Shown: piece after piece, positions 15,693-23,379 of the stretch | How the letters are laid out: each line of letters opens with the position of its first letter | Position numbering within the stretch: position 1 is the first letter of the stretch | Assembly: GCA_025360525.1 (NCBI GenBank) | Contig: JANYCA010000108.1 | Location: forward strand, 1-41,775 | Reading direction: 5' to 3' | DNA from: Chitinophagaceae bacterium | GTDB lineage: Bacteria > Bacteroidota > Bacteroidia > Chitinophagales > Chitinophagaceae | DNA length: 41,775 bases | Notes under the pieces: generated by a model | Database searches by the model: none | What the model was told of the DNA's origin: nothing | What the model saw: the letters and a program-made list of their open reading frames with translations, nothing else | Translations under genes and position numbers: made by a program

Positions 15693-16553
15693 TTATTTAT
15701 TTGTTGTAGTATCTACAGTCTCATTCACCAATTGTTCAAATTGCACATCAGCCACCGGCTTAAAGTATTCACCCGCTTCGGTTGAATTTTGCAGCCACGA
15801 AAATTTTTCATGCAGCGCTACTACTTTGCCAATCATCACCAATGTAGGAGAAGCAAACATTTTACCTCCAAGGTTTTCTCCGTATGCTTTCAACGAGCTG
15901 ATGTGCACCTGTTGCATGGGTGTAGTAGCCTGCTCAATTACGGCCAGCAGTTTATCATCGGCGATGTTGTTTTGCAACAAATTTTCTACCACTGCATCCA
16001 ATGTTTCGGACGACATGTAGAACACCAGTGTATCTTCAGTACTCGCCAGTTCTTTCCAGTATGCATCCGTAACTACATCCGATTTGTAAAAGGTGAGCAA
16101 TCGCACTGCAGTGGTGTAACCCCTTGCAGTTAACGGAATACCAGCGTAGGCGGCAGCCCCCATTGCAGCGGAAACACCCGGTACAATTTCGTAAGGAATA
16201 TTATTTGCTACCAGCACTTCCAGTTCATCTAAAATATTAGAAAACAAAGACACATCGCCACCCTTTAAACGTACTACCAGCTTACCTTCCAAGGCATATT
16301 GCACAATCAGTTCGTTGATGCTTTTTTGAGGTGTGCTAAATCCCCTACGGCATTGCTTACCCACATAAATTATTTCTGCAGCTTTGTTTACATGCTGTTG
16401 TAAAATATCCTTACTTACCAGCCGGTCTGTTAATACCACATCTGCCTGTTGCAGGTAGCGCACTGCTTTCATTGTAATCAGTTCCGGATCGCCGCAACCT
16501 GCGCCTGCCAGTATTACTTTACCTGTATGTTGAATGTTATTGCTCATTTCCAC
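15693..16553 (-). CDS. cobA: Uroporphyrinogen-III C-methyltransferase (SUMT)
   Basis: SAM-dependent methylation of uroporphyrinogen III at C2 and C7 to precorrin-2, the branch from heme to siroheme. The 286-residue protein shows the class III methyltransferase motifs: VILAGAGCGDPELITMKA at the N-terminus, DVVLTDRLVS, VVRLKGGDVSLFSN and PYEIVPGVSAAMGAAAYAGIPLT. It is a stand-alone SUMT; dehydrogenase and chelatase activities are on the separate protein at 840-1475. Its place between cysK and cysJ shows that siroheme supply is tied to sulfite reduction. No cobalamin genes are nearby. Confidence 0.94.
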   Translation of the reverse strand: MEMSNNIQHTGKVILAGAGCGDPELITMKAVRYLQQADVVLTDRLVSKDILQQHVNKAAEIIYVGKQCRRGFSTPQKSINELIVQYALEGKLVVRLKGGDVSLFSNILDELEVLVANNIPYEIVPGVSAAMGAAAYAGIPLTARGYTTAVRLLTFYKSDVVTDAYWKELASTEDTLVFYMSSETLDAVVENLLQNNIADDKLLAVIEQATTPMQQVHISSLKAYGENLGGKMFASPTLVMIGKVVALHEKFSWLQNSTEAGEYFKPVADVQFEQLVNETVDTTTNK

Positions 16554-16605
16554 TTGCTATTATCCACACTTATTTTTGATTAAAAAAATCAATGCCTACA
16601 ATCTA

Positions 16606-17520
16606 TTATGCAAATAATCCTTCTATAGAAAGATACCTTTCGCCAGTATCGTAATTGTAAGTCAATACCCTTGCCCCATCAGGTAATTCGGCTACCTTTT
16701 TTGCAACTGCTGCCAAAGAAGCACCTGTAGAAATACCTGCAAGAATTCCCTCCTCTTTCGCCAGTCTTTGCGTGTAAGTATATGCCTCATCTTTACTAAC
16801 CTGTATAACACCATCCAAAATATCTTTGTTCAAAATAGAAGGCACAAATCCTGCCCCGATACCCTGCAAAGGATGTGGACCAGGCGCTCCGCCGCTCAAC
16901 ACCGGCGACAGTTCCGGTTCTACGGCAAACACCTTCAGGTTGGGGAAATGTTGTTTTAATATTTCTGCAACGCCGGTAATGTGGCCTCCTGTTCCCACGC
17001 CAGTAATTAAATAATCCAGTCCATCAGGAAAATCATTCAGTATTTCCAATGCACTTGTTTTTCTATGAATATCTGTATTGGCTGCATTATCAAATTGCTG
17101 GGGCATCCAACCATTAGGTGTAGCCGCAACCAATTCAGTGGCTTTTTCAATGGCACCTTTCATTCCTTTTTCTCTTGGCGTTAACACAAACTCAGCACCA
17201 TATAATGCCATCAGTCTTCTGCGTTCAATGCTCATGCTTTCGGGCATTACCAAAATTATTTTGTAGCCTTTAACAGCCGCTACCAACGATAAACCAATAC
17301 CTGTATTGCCCGAAGTTGGCTCAATAATTACACTGTCTTTATTCAGCAATCCTTTTTGTTCTGCATCCTCAATCATCGACACTGCTATCCGGTCCTTAAT
17401 ACTACCGCCGGGATTTGTTCTTTCCAGCTTAATCCATACCTGGTGGTTACCGGGATACAGTTTATTAATTTTTACATGCGGTGTATTACCGATGGTTTCT
17501 AAAATGCTGTTTGCTTTCAT
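16606..17520 (-). CDS. cysK: Cysteine synthase A (O-acetylserine sulfhydrylase)
   Basis: PLP enzyme making cysteine from O-acetylserine and sulfide, the end of the pathway encoded around it. At 304 residues it has the family length. The PLP lysine is K42 in [12 protein letters not shown], the substrate-binding loop is [12 protein letters not shown] (67-78), and the phosphate-binding glycine loop is [12 protein letters not shown]. It follows cysE on the same strand after a 226-nt gap containing dispersed repeat copy 2, and is 52 nt before cobA. CysM cannot be fully excluded, but the context favours CysK. Confidence 0.95.
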   Translation of the reverse strand: MKANSILETIGNTPHVKINKLYPGNHQVWIKLERTNPGGSIKDRIAVSMIEDAEQKGLLNKDSVIIEPTSGNTGIGLSLVAAVKGYKIILVMPESMSIERRRLMALYGAEFVLTPREKGMKGAIEKATELVAATPNGWMPQQFDNAANTDIHRKTSALEILNDFPDGLDYLITGVGTGGHITGVAEILKQHFPNLKVFAVEPELSPVLSGGAPGPHPLQGIGAGFVPSILNKDILDGVIQVSKDEAYTYTQRLAKEEGILAGISTGASLAAVAKKVAELPDGARVLTYNYDTGERYLSIEGLFA

Positions 17521-17597
17521 GTTAGTGGTTTATTTTTTTAATAAATTAAACTCAGTTGTAAAGAGTGTATTTTTTATTTTTAATTTTTTTCATCCGG

Positions 17598-17659
17598 GCA
17601 TTTAGTCATTAATCAACTTCGGTGGCGTCGCACTCTTGTACAACATTTCTTTACTCAAC
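17598..17659. repeat. Dispersed 62-nt repeat, copy 2 (cysK-cysE gap)
   Basis: Aligns without gaps to 2901-2962 with 13 differences by hand count. The shared core includes GGCGTCGCACTCTTGT and TCTTTACT. Unlike copy 1 it is not followed by the strong hairpin. Confidence 0.7.
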
Positions 17660-17746
17660 TTAACCTTTTACAACCAAGCTCTTCCCGAAAAGAAACTACA
17701 AAAAGATTAATTTATTTAGCTACCTGCTTTACTCTTTTCCAACCGC

Positions 17747-18580
17747 TTATATCACAAAGTTCAACACATCCGGCAATGGATTTTTATCCCTGATGGTAAT
17801 CTCACTTTTGTGATAAACAATCGAATCGGGTAGTACGCTATTGGTTAACCAAACATTACCACCAATTACACTATCATGACCAATTATAGTATCACCGCCC
17901 AGTATTGTTGCTCCCGAATAAATTACCACATTGTCTTCAATAGTTGGATGCCGTTTTGATTTGGCCTGATCTTTATTAACACTGAGTGCCCCTAATGTAA
18001 CACCCTGGTATATTTTAACATTGTCGCCAATTACCGTGGTTTCGCCAATTACAATTCCCGTGCCGTGGTCTATAAAAAACGACTTGCCGATAGTTGCGCC
18101 GGGATGTATATCGATGCCGGTTTTACTGTGGGCATATTCTGCAAAAACCCTGGGTAAAATTTTTACGCCCTGGGTCCACAAATAATTTGAAATACGGTAA
18201 ACTGCCGTAGCATAAAACCCGGGATAGGCCACCAGCACCTCTTCTATCGATTCTGCCGCAGGATCAAATTCTATGATGGCTTCTGCATCTTTTAACAGCG
18301 CATTATAAATCGACGGGACTGCATCAATAAAATTATTGGCAATTTCCTCTGTTTTACTTCCGTCTGCCAACACATCATATATCAATGTCGACAAATGGCT
18401 TTTATATGATTCAAACTCTTTCGACAATTCGAATACTGAATATTTTTTTTGCCGATTCGGAATAAATAAAAAATCAAAAAATCCATTTATAAACCCTTCA
18501 GCCAATTCCTTGTCTGGAAAAGTTTTGGTAGAATTTTTATGCTGCCTAAACAGTGTATTTATAAAATCGGTATTATTCAT
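17747..18580 (-). CDS. cysE: Serine O-acetyltransferase (EpsC/CysE type)
   Basis: Acetylates serine with acetyl-CoA to supply O-acetylserine to CysK. The 277 residues comprise an N-terminal helical domain and a C-terminal left-handed beta-helix of hexapeptide repeats (IDIHPGATIGKSFFIDHGTG, VIGETTVIGDNVKIYQGVT, VIYSGATILGGDTIIGHDSVIGG). FIDHGTG carries the catalytic aspartate-histidine pair. The long helical N-terminus fits the EpsC-type serine acetyltransferases annotated widely in Bacteroidota. A TAnnTTTG element about 110 nt upstream suggests that the cysE-cysK-cobA-cysJ-cysI part can be transcribed on its own. Confidence 0.93.
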   Translation of the reverse strand: MNNTDFINTLFRQHKNSTKTFPDKELAEGFINGFFDFLFIPNRQKKYSVFELSKEFESYKSHLSTLIYDVLADGSKTEEIANNFIDAVPSIYNALLKDAEAIIEFDPAAESIEEVLVAYPGFYATAVYRISNYLWTQGVKILPRVFAEYAHSKTGIDIHPGATIGKSFFIDHGTGIVIGETTVIGDNVKIYQGVTLGALSVNKDQAKSKRHPTIEDNVVIYSGATILGGDTIIGHDSVIGGNVWLTNSVLPDSIVYHKSEITIRDKNPLPDVLNFVI

Positions 18581-18688
18581 TCGTTCGTTTGTTTGTTAAA
18601 TAAAATAAGTAGTACGGTTTGTTTGGGCAACCCGCTTTCCGATAAAACATTCAATACTTTTCGATATATTTTTTGCTGAATAAAGAAA

Positions 18689-18696
18689 CAAAGGTA
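18689..18696 (-). promoter_or_regulatory. Putative internal promoter (-7 element) upstream of cysE
   Basis: The minus strand reads TACCTTTG, matching TAnnTTTG, in the 222-nt gap between cysN and cysE. The predicted leader is about 100 nt. No clear -33 element is visible. Confidence 0.4.
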
Positions 18697-18802
18697 CAAG
18701 TGAGTGACACAACGATGTTAAATTGAAAAACAACAGCCCGTCACCCAATAAATCAAATAGCACCAATCAACATTCATTCAACAAAAAATATAACATCACT
18801 AA

Positions 18803-20044
18803 TTATTGAATCATACAAGCGCCCACCGTTACATTACTTGTTTCATCAATCAATATGGCACCACCATTTGCCCTTAATTTTTTATAAGAATCATATGGTA
18901 TTGGTGAAGCCGTTTTGATGGTTGCTTTTATTACATCATTCAGCATCGCCTTTTCCGGCGCTGGTTCCTGCTGTAAAGAATTTACGTTTAGTTTGTATTC
19001 AATTTCTTTAACCACCGCCCTTACTACCCTGCTGTTTATTTGCAATAAATATTTATTGCCAGGTACCAATGGTTTATTGTCCATCCAGCAAAGCAAAACT
19101 TCCAACGTATTTTCAACGTTAGGCTGGTTTTCGGTTTGTACAATAACATCTCCACGGCTGATGTCAATATTATCTTTCAGATGCAACACCACACTCTGCG
19201 GAGCTGTAGCTTTGTTTACCTGAAGGCCACCAATTTCGATGGCGCTGATGGTGCTGGTTAATCCGGATGGCTGCACGGTAACGGCATCCCCGACTGTATA
19301 AACACCGCTGATGATTTTTCCGGCATAGCCACGATAATCATGCAGCTCCTCTGTTTGCGGACGAATAACATATTGCACAGGAAACCTTGCATCGGTATAA
19401 TTTACATCATCAGCCACCACAACATTTTCTAAAATATCGAGTAGAGATTGGCCTTCGTACCAGTGAAAGTTAGCAGATTTTTCTACAATATTATCACCGT
19501 TGATGGCACTGATGGGAATGTATTTAATATCTTTTAATCCCAACGAAACAGCCACGGCTGCATAATCGATAACGATGTTATTGTACACGTCTTCCGAATT
19601 ATTTACCAGGTCCATTTTGTTAATGGCCACTACGATGTGTGGAATATTCAGCAAGGAGGCAATGATAGAGTGCCTTCTTGTTTGCTCCACCACACCATGG
19701 CGGGCATCTACTAAAATGATTGCCAGGTCTGCATTTGAAGCACCAGTAACCATGTTACGGGTGTATTGAATATGGCCCGGGGCATCGGCAATAATAAACT
19801 TACGTTTAGGTGTGCTGAAATATTTATACGCAACATCAATGGTGATACCTTGCTCCCTTTCAGCCCTTAAGCCGTCGGTTAATAAAGCAAGATCTATTTC
19901 CCCGTCTTCTTTATTTTTACTTTGCTTTTCAATAGCTTCCAGCTGATCAATCATGATTGATTTACTGTCGTACAGCAAGCGACCAATTAAAGTACTTTTG
20001 CCATCATCGACACTGCCCGCTGTTATAAATCTTAAAATGTCCAT
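18803..20044 (-). CDS. cysN: Sulfate adenylyltransferase subunit 1 (GTPase)
   Basis: GTP hydrolysis by CysN drives formation of adenosine 5'-phosphosulfate by CysD. The 413 residues contain the EF-Tu-like G domain: the P-loop GSVDDGKSTLIGRLLYDS near residue 10, the switch segment EREQGITIDVAYKYF, DAPGHIQYTRNM and NKMDLV. Two beta-barrel domains follow. There is no C-terminal APS kinase (CysC) domain, as expected if CysH uses APS directly. It follows cysD across a gap that is a palindromic element (20047-20177). The start ATG is 3 nt from the edge of that element. Confidence 0.96.
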   Translation of the reverse strand: MDILRFITAGSVDDGKSTLIGRLLYDSKSIMIDQLEAIEKQSKNKEDGEIDLALLTDGLRAEREQGITIDVAYKYFSTPKRKFIIADAPGHIQYTRNMVTGASNADLAIILVDARHGVVEQTRRHSIIASLLNIPHIVVAINKMDLVNNSEDVYNNIVIDYAAVAVSLGLKDIKYIPISAINGDNIVEKSANFHWYEGQSLLDILENVVVADDVNYTDARFPVQYVIRPQTEELHDYRGYAGKIISGVYTVGDAVTVQPSGLTSTISAIEIGGLQVNKATAPQSVVLHLKDNIDISRGDVIVQTENQPNVENTLEVLLCWMDNKPLVPGNKYLLQINSRVVRAVVKEIEYKLNVNSLQQEPAPEKAMLNDVIKATIKTASPIPYDSYKKLRANGGAILIDETSNVTVGACMIQ

Positions 20045-20046
20045 AT

Positions 20047-20177
20047 TAGCCCCTGTCCCCTAAAGGAGAACTTAGTTTTGTACAGTATTAAATTTGTTTA
20101 AAATACTGCTGTTTAAAAATATTTATCCTAATGTTAGAAAAGAACCTGCCTTACACCCCTTTAGGGGACGGGGGCTA
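20047..20177. repeat. Palindromic element filling the cysD-cysN gap
   Basis: Outer 20-nt arms at 20047-20066 and 20158-20177 are reverse complements at 19 of 20 positions; each has a CCCC / GGGG core with TAAAGG or CCTTTA. A second, inner inverted repeat CAGTATT (20083-20089) / AATACTG (20102-20108) lies between. The outer right arm includes the cysD stop codon and the left arm ends 2 nt from the cysN start codon, so the element is exactly the intergenic space. Confidence 0.75.
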
Positions 20178-21134
20178 AAAATACCCACCCTTCTTTCTAT
20201 CTTCCATAGCGGCTTCACTAACCCTGTCATCAATTCTTGTTTCGCCACGTTCGCTGGTTTTGGTGGCAATAATTTCTTTGATAATATCATCAATGTTGGA
20301 TGCAGTAGATTCTACAGCAGCCGTACATGTCATATCCCCTACTGTCCGGTAACGTACCTTTTTTACCGATACTTTGTCTGCTGCATCTAATTTGATAAAC
20401 TCCGATGTAGCTACCAACTGACCTTCCCATTCTAATACTTCCCGGTTATGAGCAAAATAAATAGATGGTAATTCAATATTATTTCTGCGGATGTAATTCC
20501 AGATATCGAGTTCTGTCCAGTTGCTGATGGGAAAAACACGAACATTTTCGCCCTTGTGAATACGGCCATTGTAGGTGTTCCACAATTCGGGACGTTGTAG
20601 TTTGGGATCCCACTGACCAAACTCATCTCTTACCGAAAAAATTCTTTCTTTCGCCCTTGCCTTTTCCTCATCTCTTCTTGCACCGCCAATGCAGGCGTCA
20701 AACTTAAACTCTTCAATGGCATCCAGCAGGGTGAAGGTCTGCAACGCATTGCGACTGGCAAACTTTCCTTTTTGTTCGGTCAACTTTTTTTCTTTGATGG
20801 TATCAGCCACCTTACGTACAATTAATCGTTCACCCAAAGTTTCCACCATCGTATCCCTAAAATCAAGCGCTTCAGTAAAGTTGTGGCCTGTATCAATGTG
20901 CATTAACGGAAAAGGAAACTTACCCGGACGGAATGCTTTTAGCGCCAGGTGTACCAATACAATCGAATCTTTACCACCGGAAAATAACAATACCGGACGT
21001 TCAAACTGTCCGGCCACTTCCCTTAAAATGTGGATGGATTCAGATTCTAACTGATCTAAATAATCGAAGGTTAACGTTTTGTCCTCAGCCTGTAATGGAG
21101 AGGTATTTAAAGCCGTTGCTATGTTCATCATCAT
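20175..21134 (-). CDS. cysD: Sulfate adenylyltransferase subunit 2
   Basis: ATP sulfurylase catalytic subunit, making APS from sulfate and ATP together with CysN. The 319 residues include the PP-loop FSGGKDSIVLVHLALKAF (51-68), PFPLMHIDTGHNFTEALDFRD, CIGGARRDEEKARAKERIFS and NWTELDIWNYIRRNNIELPSIYFAH, all typical of CysD. The start shows three consecutive ATG codons, so the true start could be two codons downstream. It lies 39 nt after cysH. Its stop codon is inside the palindromic element shared with the cysN leader. Confidence 0.97.
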   Translation of the reverse strand: MMMNIATALNTSPLQAEDKTLTFDYLDQLESESIHILREVAGQFERPVLLFSGGKDSIVLVHLALKAFRPGKFPFPLMHIDTGHNFTEALDFRDTMVETLGERLIVRKVADTIKEKKLTEQKGKFASRNALQTFTLLDAIEEFKFDACIGGARRDEEKARAKERIFSVRDEFGQWDPKLQRPELWNTYNGRIHKGENVRVFPISNWTELDIWNYIRRNNIELPSIYFAHNREVLEWEGQLVATSEFIKLDAADKVSVKKVRYRTVGDMTCTAAVESTASNIDDIIKEIIATKTSERGETRIDDRVSEAAMEDRKKGGYF

Positions 21135-21173
21135 TATATTAATGTAGGCGTATTTTTTGCCGTTTTTTATTTT

Positions 21174-21935
21174 TTACTTAATAATTACACCAGTAGAAAG
21201 CTCTTCTTTAGAAGATGGGGGCTGATGCTCATGCAATCCACATTCTTTTTTATCGGCATCCTCCCACCACCAGCGGCCTGCCCTGAAATCCTCTCCTGGC
21301 TTGATGGCCCTGGTGCATGGCGCACAACCTATGCTAACAAACCCTTTGTCATGTAAAGGGTTGTAAGGCACATGATTTGCGCTGATGTATTGCTTCACCT
21401 CTTCTGTTGTCCAATGCAACAGCGGGTGATATTTTATTATTTGGTTGCTTTCGTCCCATTCAACCAAAGGCAAATCTTTTCTATCCCCGGAATGTTCAGC
21501 TCTTAGCCCGGTAATCCAAACGGAATTCTCTTTCAACGCTCTTTGCAAAGGTTCTACTTTGCGGATAAAGCAGCACTGTTTTCTGTTGGCAACCGATTCG
21601 TAAAAACTGTTGGGGCCATTAGTTTCTATAAAATCCTGTAAACTATCCTGGTTGGGATAGTAAGCTTTGATAGTTGTATTATAGGCTGCATTGGTGCTGC
21701 TCCAGGTTGAATAGGTTTCAGGAAACATACGGCCTGTATCCAACGTGAATATTTTTACAGGTAGTTGATTATTTAAAATCTGCTGTGTAATTACCTGGTC
21801 TTCAAAACTGAAACTGGACGAAAACGTAACCTGCCCTGGAAATGTATCAGTAAGTAACTTTAAAAAATCAACTCCTATTAGTCTACTTGACTGATAGAGT
21901 AAATCGTCTATATAATTTTTAGCTGCCTGATTCAT
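21174..21935 (-). CDS. cysH: APS reductase (phosphoadenylyl-/adenylyl-sulfate reductase family, 4Fe-4S type)
   Basis: Reduces activated sulfate to sulfite with thioredoxin. The 253-residue protein has FSSSFSFEDQVIT (nucleotide loop), HPLLHWTTEEV and the C-terminal catalytic C232 in KKECGLHE. It also carries C121-C122 (QCCFIRK) and C204-X2-C207 (GCAPC). This CC...CxxC set binds a [4Fe-4S] cluster in APS reductases and is missing in E. coli-type PAPS reductases. Use of APS fits the absence of cysC in the window. It is the first gene of the cys run and diverges from the guanine deaminase gene. A 5' region of 371 nt holds a candidate promoter and operator. Confidence 0.95.
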   Translation of the reverse strand: MNQAAKNYIDDLLYQSSRLIGVDFLKLLTDTFPGQVTFSSSFSFEDQVITQQILNNQLPVKIFTLDTGRMFPETYSTWSSTNAAYNTTIKAYYPNQDSLQDFIETNGPNSFYESVANRKQCCFIRKVEPLQRALKENSVWITGLRAEHSGDRKDLPLVEWDESNQIIKYHPLLHWTTEEVKQYISANHVPYNPLHDKGFVSIGCAPCTRAIKPGEDFRAGRWWWEDADKKECGLHEHQPPSSKEELSTGVIIK

Positions 21936-22075
21936 TTAAACTGGAACTTATTATTTTATGTGTGAAATTAAATGGGAAAGAAAAATTGCTTGTGTGGATG
22001 ATCAAGAATTCCACTTTGCGCAACAACAACTTGAAACAAACATTATGGTGATTGAATGTAACATACAATTTAATA

Positions 22076-22095
22076 AGTCTACTCGTTTGGTGGAC
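22076..22095. promoter_or_regulatory. Candidate sulfur operator upstream of cysH (AGTCTACT dyad)
   Basis: GTCTAC (22077-22082) and GTGGAC (22090-22095) are imperfect inverted arms (5 of 6) around 7 nt. The left half contains AGTCTACT, shared with the dyad at 1533-1550. It lies directly next to the putative cysH -7 element, overlapping the predicted transcription start. Confidence 0.4.
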
Positions 22096-22102
22096 AAATA
22101 TA
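22095..22102 (-). promoter_or_regulatory. Putative cysH promoter (-7 element)
   Basis: The minus strand reads TATATTTG, matching TAnnTTTG. The predicted 5' leader of cysH is about 150 nt. Confidence 0.4.
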
Positions 22103-22306
22103 GAAAATTAAATTTATTCCCGTCATATAATTTTAGGTTATATACTTTCCAACCTTTCATTCGCCTGAATAGATTGAGAAGATAAAAAGAATAAAACGTA
22201 TGAGCTAAATATTTATTTCGTACGCAAAGAGATAAAATAAAAGGTTAGATGAAGTAATAACTACCTACTTCAATAACTATATTTACAAGTTGAACTACAT
22301 AACAAT

Positions 22307-22780
22307 ATGACAAGAGAAGAACAATTTATGGAAGTGGCGATTGCTTTATCCCAGGAAGGCATGAACAAAAATGAAGGGGGGCCCTTTGGCTGCATAATAG
22401 TAAAAGACGATAAAATAGTTGGGAGGGGCAACAACAAAGTAAGCTCAACCAACGACCCCACTGCACATGCAGAAGTAACAGCAATACGAGATGCCTGCAA
22501 AAACCTGAGCAATTTTCAACTAACAGATTGTGAAGTTTACACATCCTGCGAGCCTTGCCCTATGTGCCTTGGAGCGCTGTATTGGGCAAGACCCAAGGTT
22601 GTTTATTTTGCCAATAACCGGCAGGATGCTGCTGACATAGGATTTGACGATTCAATGATCTATGAAGAAATGAACGTATCGATACCAGACCGGAAAATAC
22701 CCATATTACCACTGGGAAGAAAGAATGCAATAAAGGTGTTTGAAGAGTGGAAAGAGAAAGGAGATAAAACACTGTACTAA
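22307..22780 (+). CDS. guaD: Guanine deaminase (cytidine-deaminase fold, GuaD type)
   Basis: Hydrolytic deamination of guanine to xanthine. The 157-residue protein has the zinc site of the cytidine/deoxycytidylate deaminase fold: H54-A-E56 in DPTAHAEVTAIR and C84-X2-C87 in SCEPCPMCLGALYWARP. GGPFGCIIVKDDKIV, the FDDSMIYEE segment and the C-terminal Tyr closely follow Bacillus subtilis GuaD. This separates it from TadA-type tRNA adenosine deaminases. The product xanthine is the substrate of the convergent xdhABC genes, which supports the assignment. A GNAT gene follows after 19 nt. Confidence 0.9.
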   Translation: MTREEQFMEVAIALSQEGMNKNEGGPFGCIIVKDDKIVGRGNNKVSSTNDPTAHAEVTAIRDACKNLSNFQLTDCEVYTSCEPCPMCLGALYWARPKVVYFANNRQDAADIGFDDSMIYEEMNVSIPDRKIPILPLGRKNAIKVFEEWKEKGDKTLY

Positions 22781-22799
22781 ATATTGAACAGAATTGGTT

Positions 22800-23351
22800 A
22801 TGCTTAGCAACGACCCGGCTTTACCCTATCTACACAACCAAATTATTTGCAGAGAATTAGTTTCAACAGATTTGCATGCACTGTATCAATACCTGCAGCA
22901 ATTAAGTGATGAAACAAAAAAGCGATTTGGTCCGCATTTATTTGATATGGATGCATTGATGCATTTGTACGCTACCGATGCCGGGCTTACAGCTTACATT
23001 GCTGAAGACACAACTTTAAGTTCAATAATAGCTTATTCACTTTTAAAAAATGGATGCCTGCCGCATGACATAGAAAGGCTACAAAGCTATGGGCAACCGA
23101 TAGATGACGATACCTGTTGCACTTTTGCGCCTTCTGTTGCTGACAACTGGCAAAGCAAAGGAATTGGAAAATTGCTTTTCCATCATATTGTAACTGAGCT
23201 TAAAAGCAGGGGGATTAAAAAAATAATTTTATGGGGTGGCGTTCAGGCATCCAACAAAAAAGCGGTAAACTTCTATCAAAAAATGGGGTTCCAAACTTTG
23301 GGTACTTTTGAATACAATGGAACTAATTTTGATATGGTACTTTATTTATAG
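22800..23351 (+). CDS. GNAT family N-acetyltransferase
   Basis: A 183-residue protein of the GCN5-related acetyltransferase fold. The acetyl-CoA-binding motif is NWQSKGIGKLLFHHIVTEL near residue 120, followed by IILWGGVQASNKKAVNFYQKMGFQTLGTF, the usual strand-helix-strand end of the fold. The substrate is unknown. I start at the ATG at 22800. An in-frame TTG two codons earlier is possible but unnecessary. It is 19 nt after guaD, probably co-transcribed, and convergent with xdhC; no specific link to purines can be read from the sequence. Confidence 0.88.
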   Translation: MLSNDPALPYLHNQIICRELVSTDLHALYQYLQQLSDETKKRFGPHLFDMDALMHLYATDAGLTAYIAEDTTLSSIIAYSLLKNGCLPHDIERLQSYGQPIDDDTCCTFAPSVADNWQSKGIGKLLFHHIVTELKSRGIKKIILWGGVQASNKKAVNFYQKMGFQTLGTFEYNGTNFDMVLYL

Positions 23352-23379
23352 TTCAATCTGTTTTTAAACCAACAGAAAC

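Larger units (their letters stand above)
21936..22306. other. Divergent cysH-guanine deaminase intergenic region
   Basis: 371 nt. It contains the AGTCTACT dyad (22076-22095) and a TATATTTG -7 element for cysH (22095-22102, minus strand). A 75-codon plus-strand frame at 21958-22185 has no recognisable similarity and is not called as a gene. Otherwise the region is featureless and AT-rich. Confidence 0.6.

Noticed and set aside
21958..22185. 75-codon plus-strand ORF in the cysH-guaD gap
   Set aside because: No recognisable similarity. It overlaps the putative cysH promoter and operator, and its composition looks like random AT-rich sequence.
22794..22799. TTG start for the GNAT gene
   Set aside because: An ATG two codons downstream is adequate and there is no sign of selection for the extra codons.
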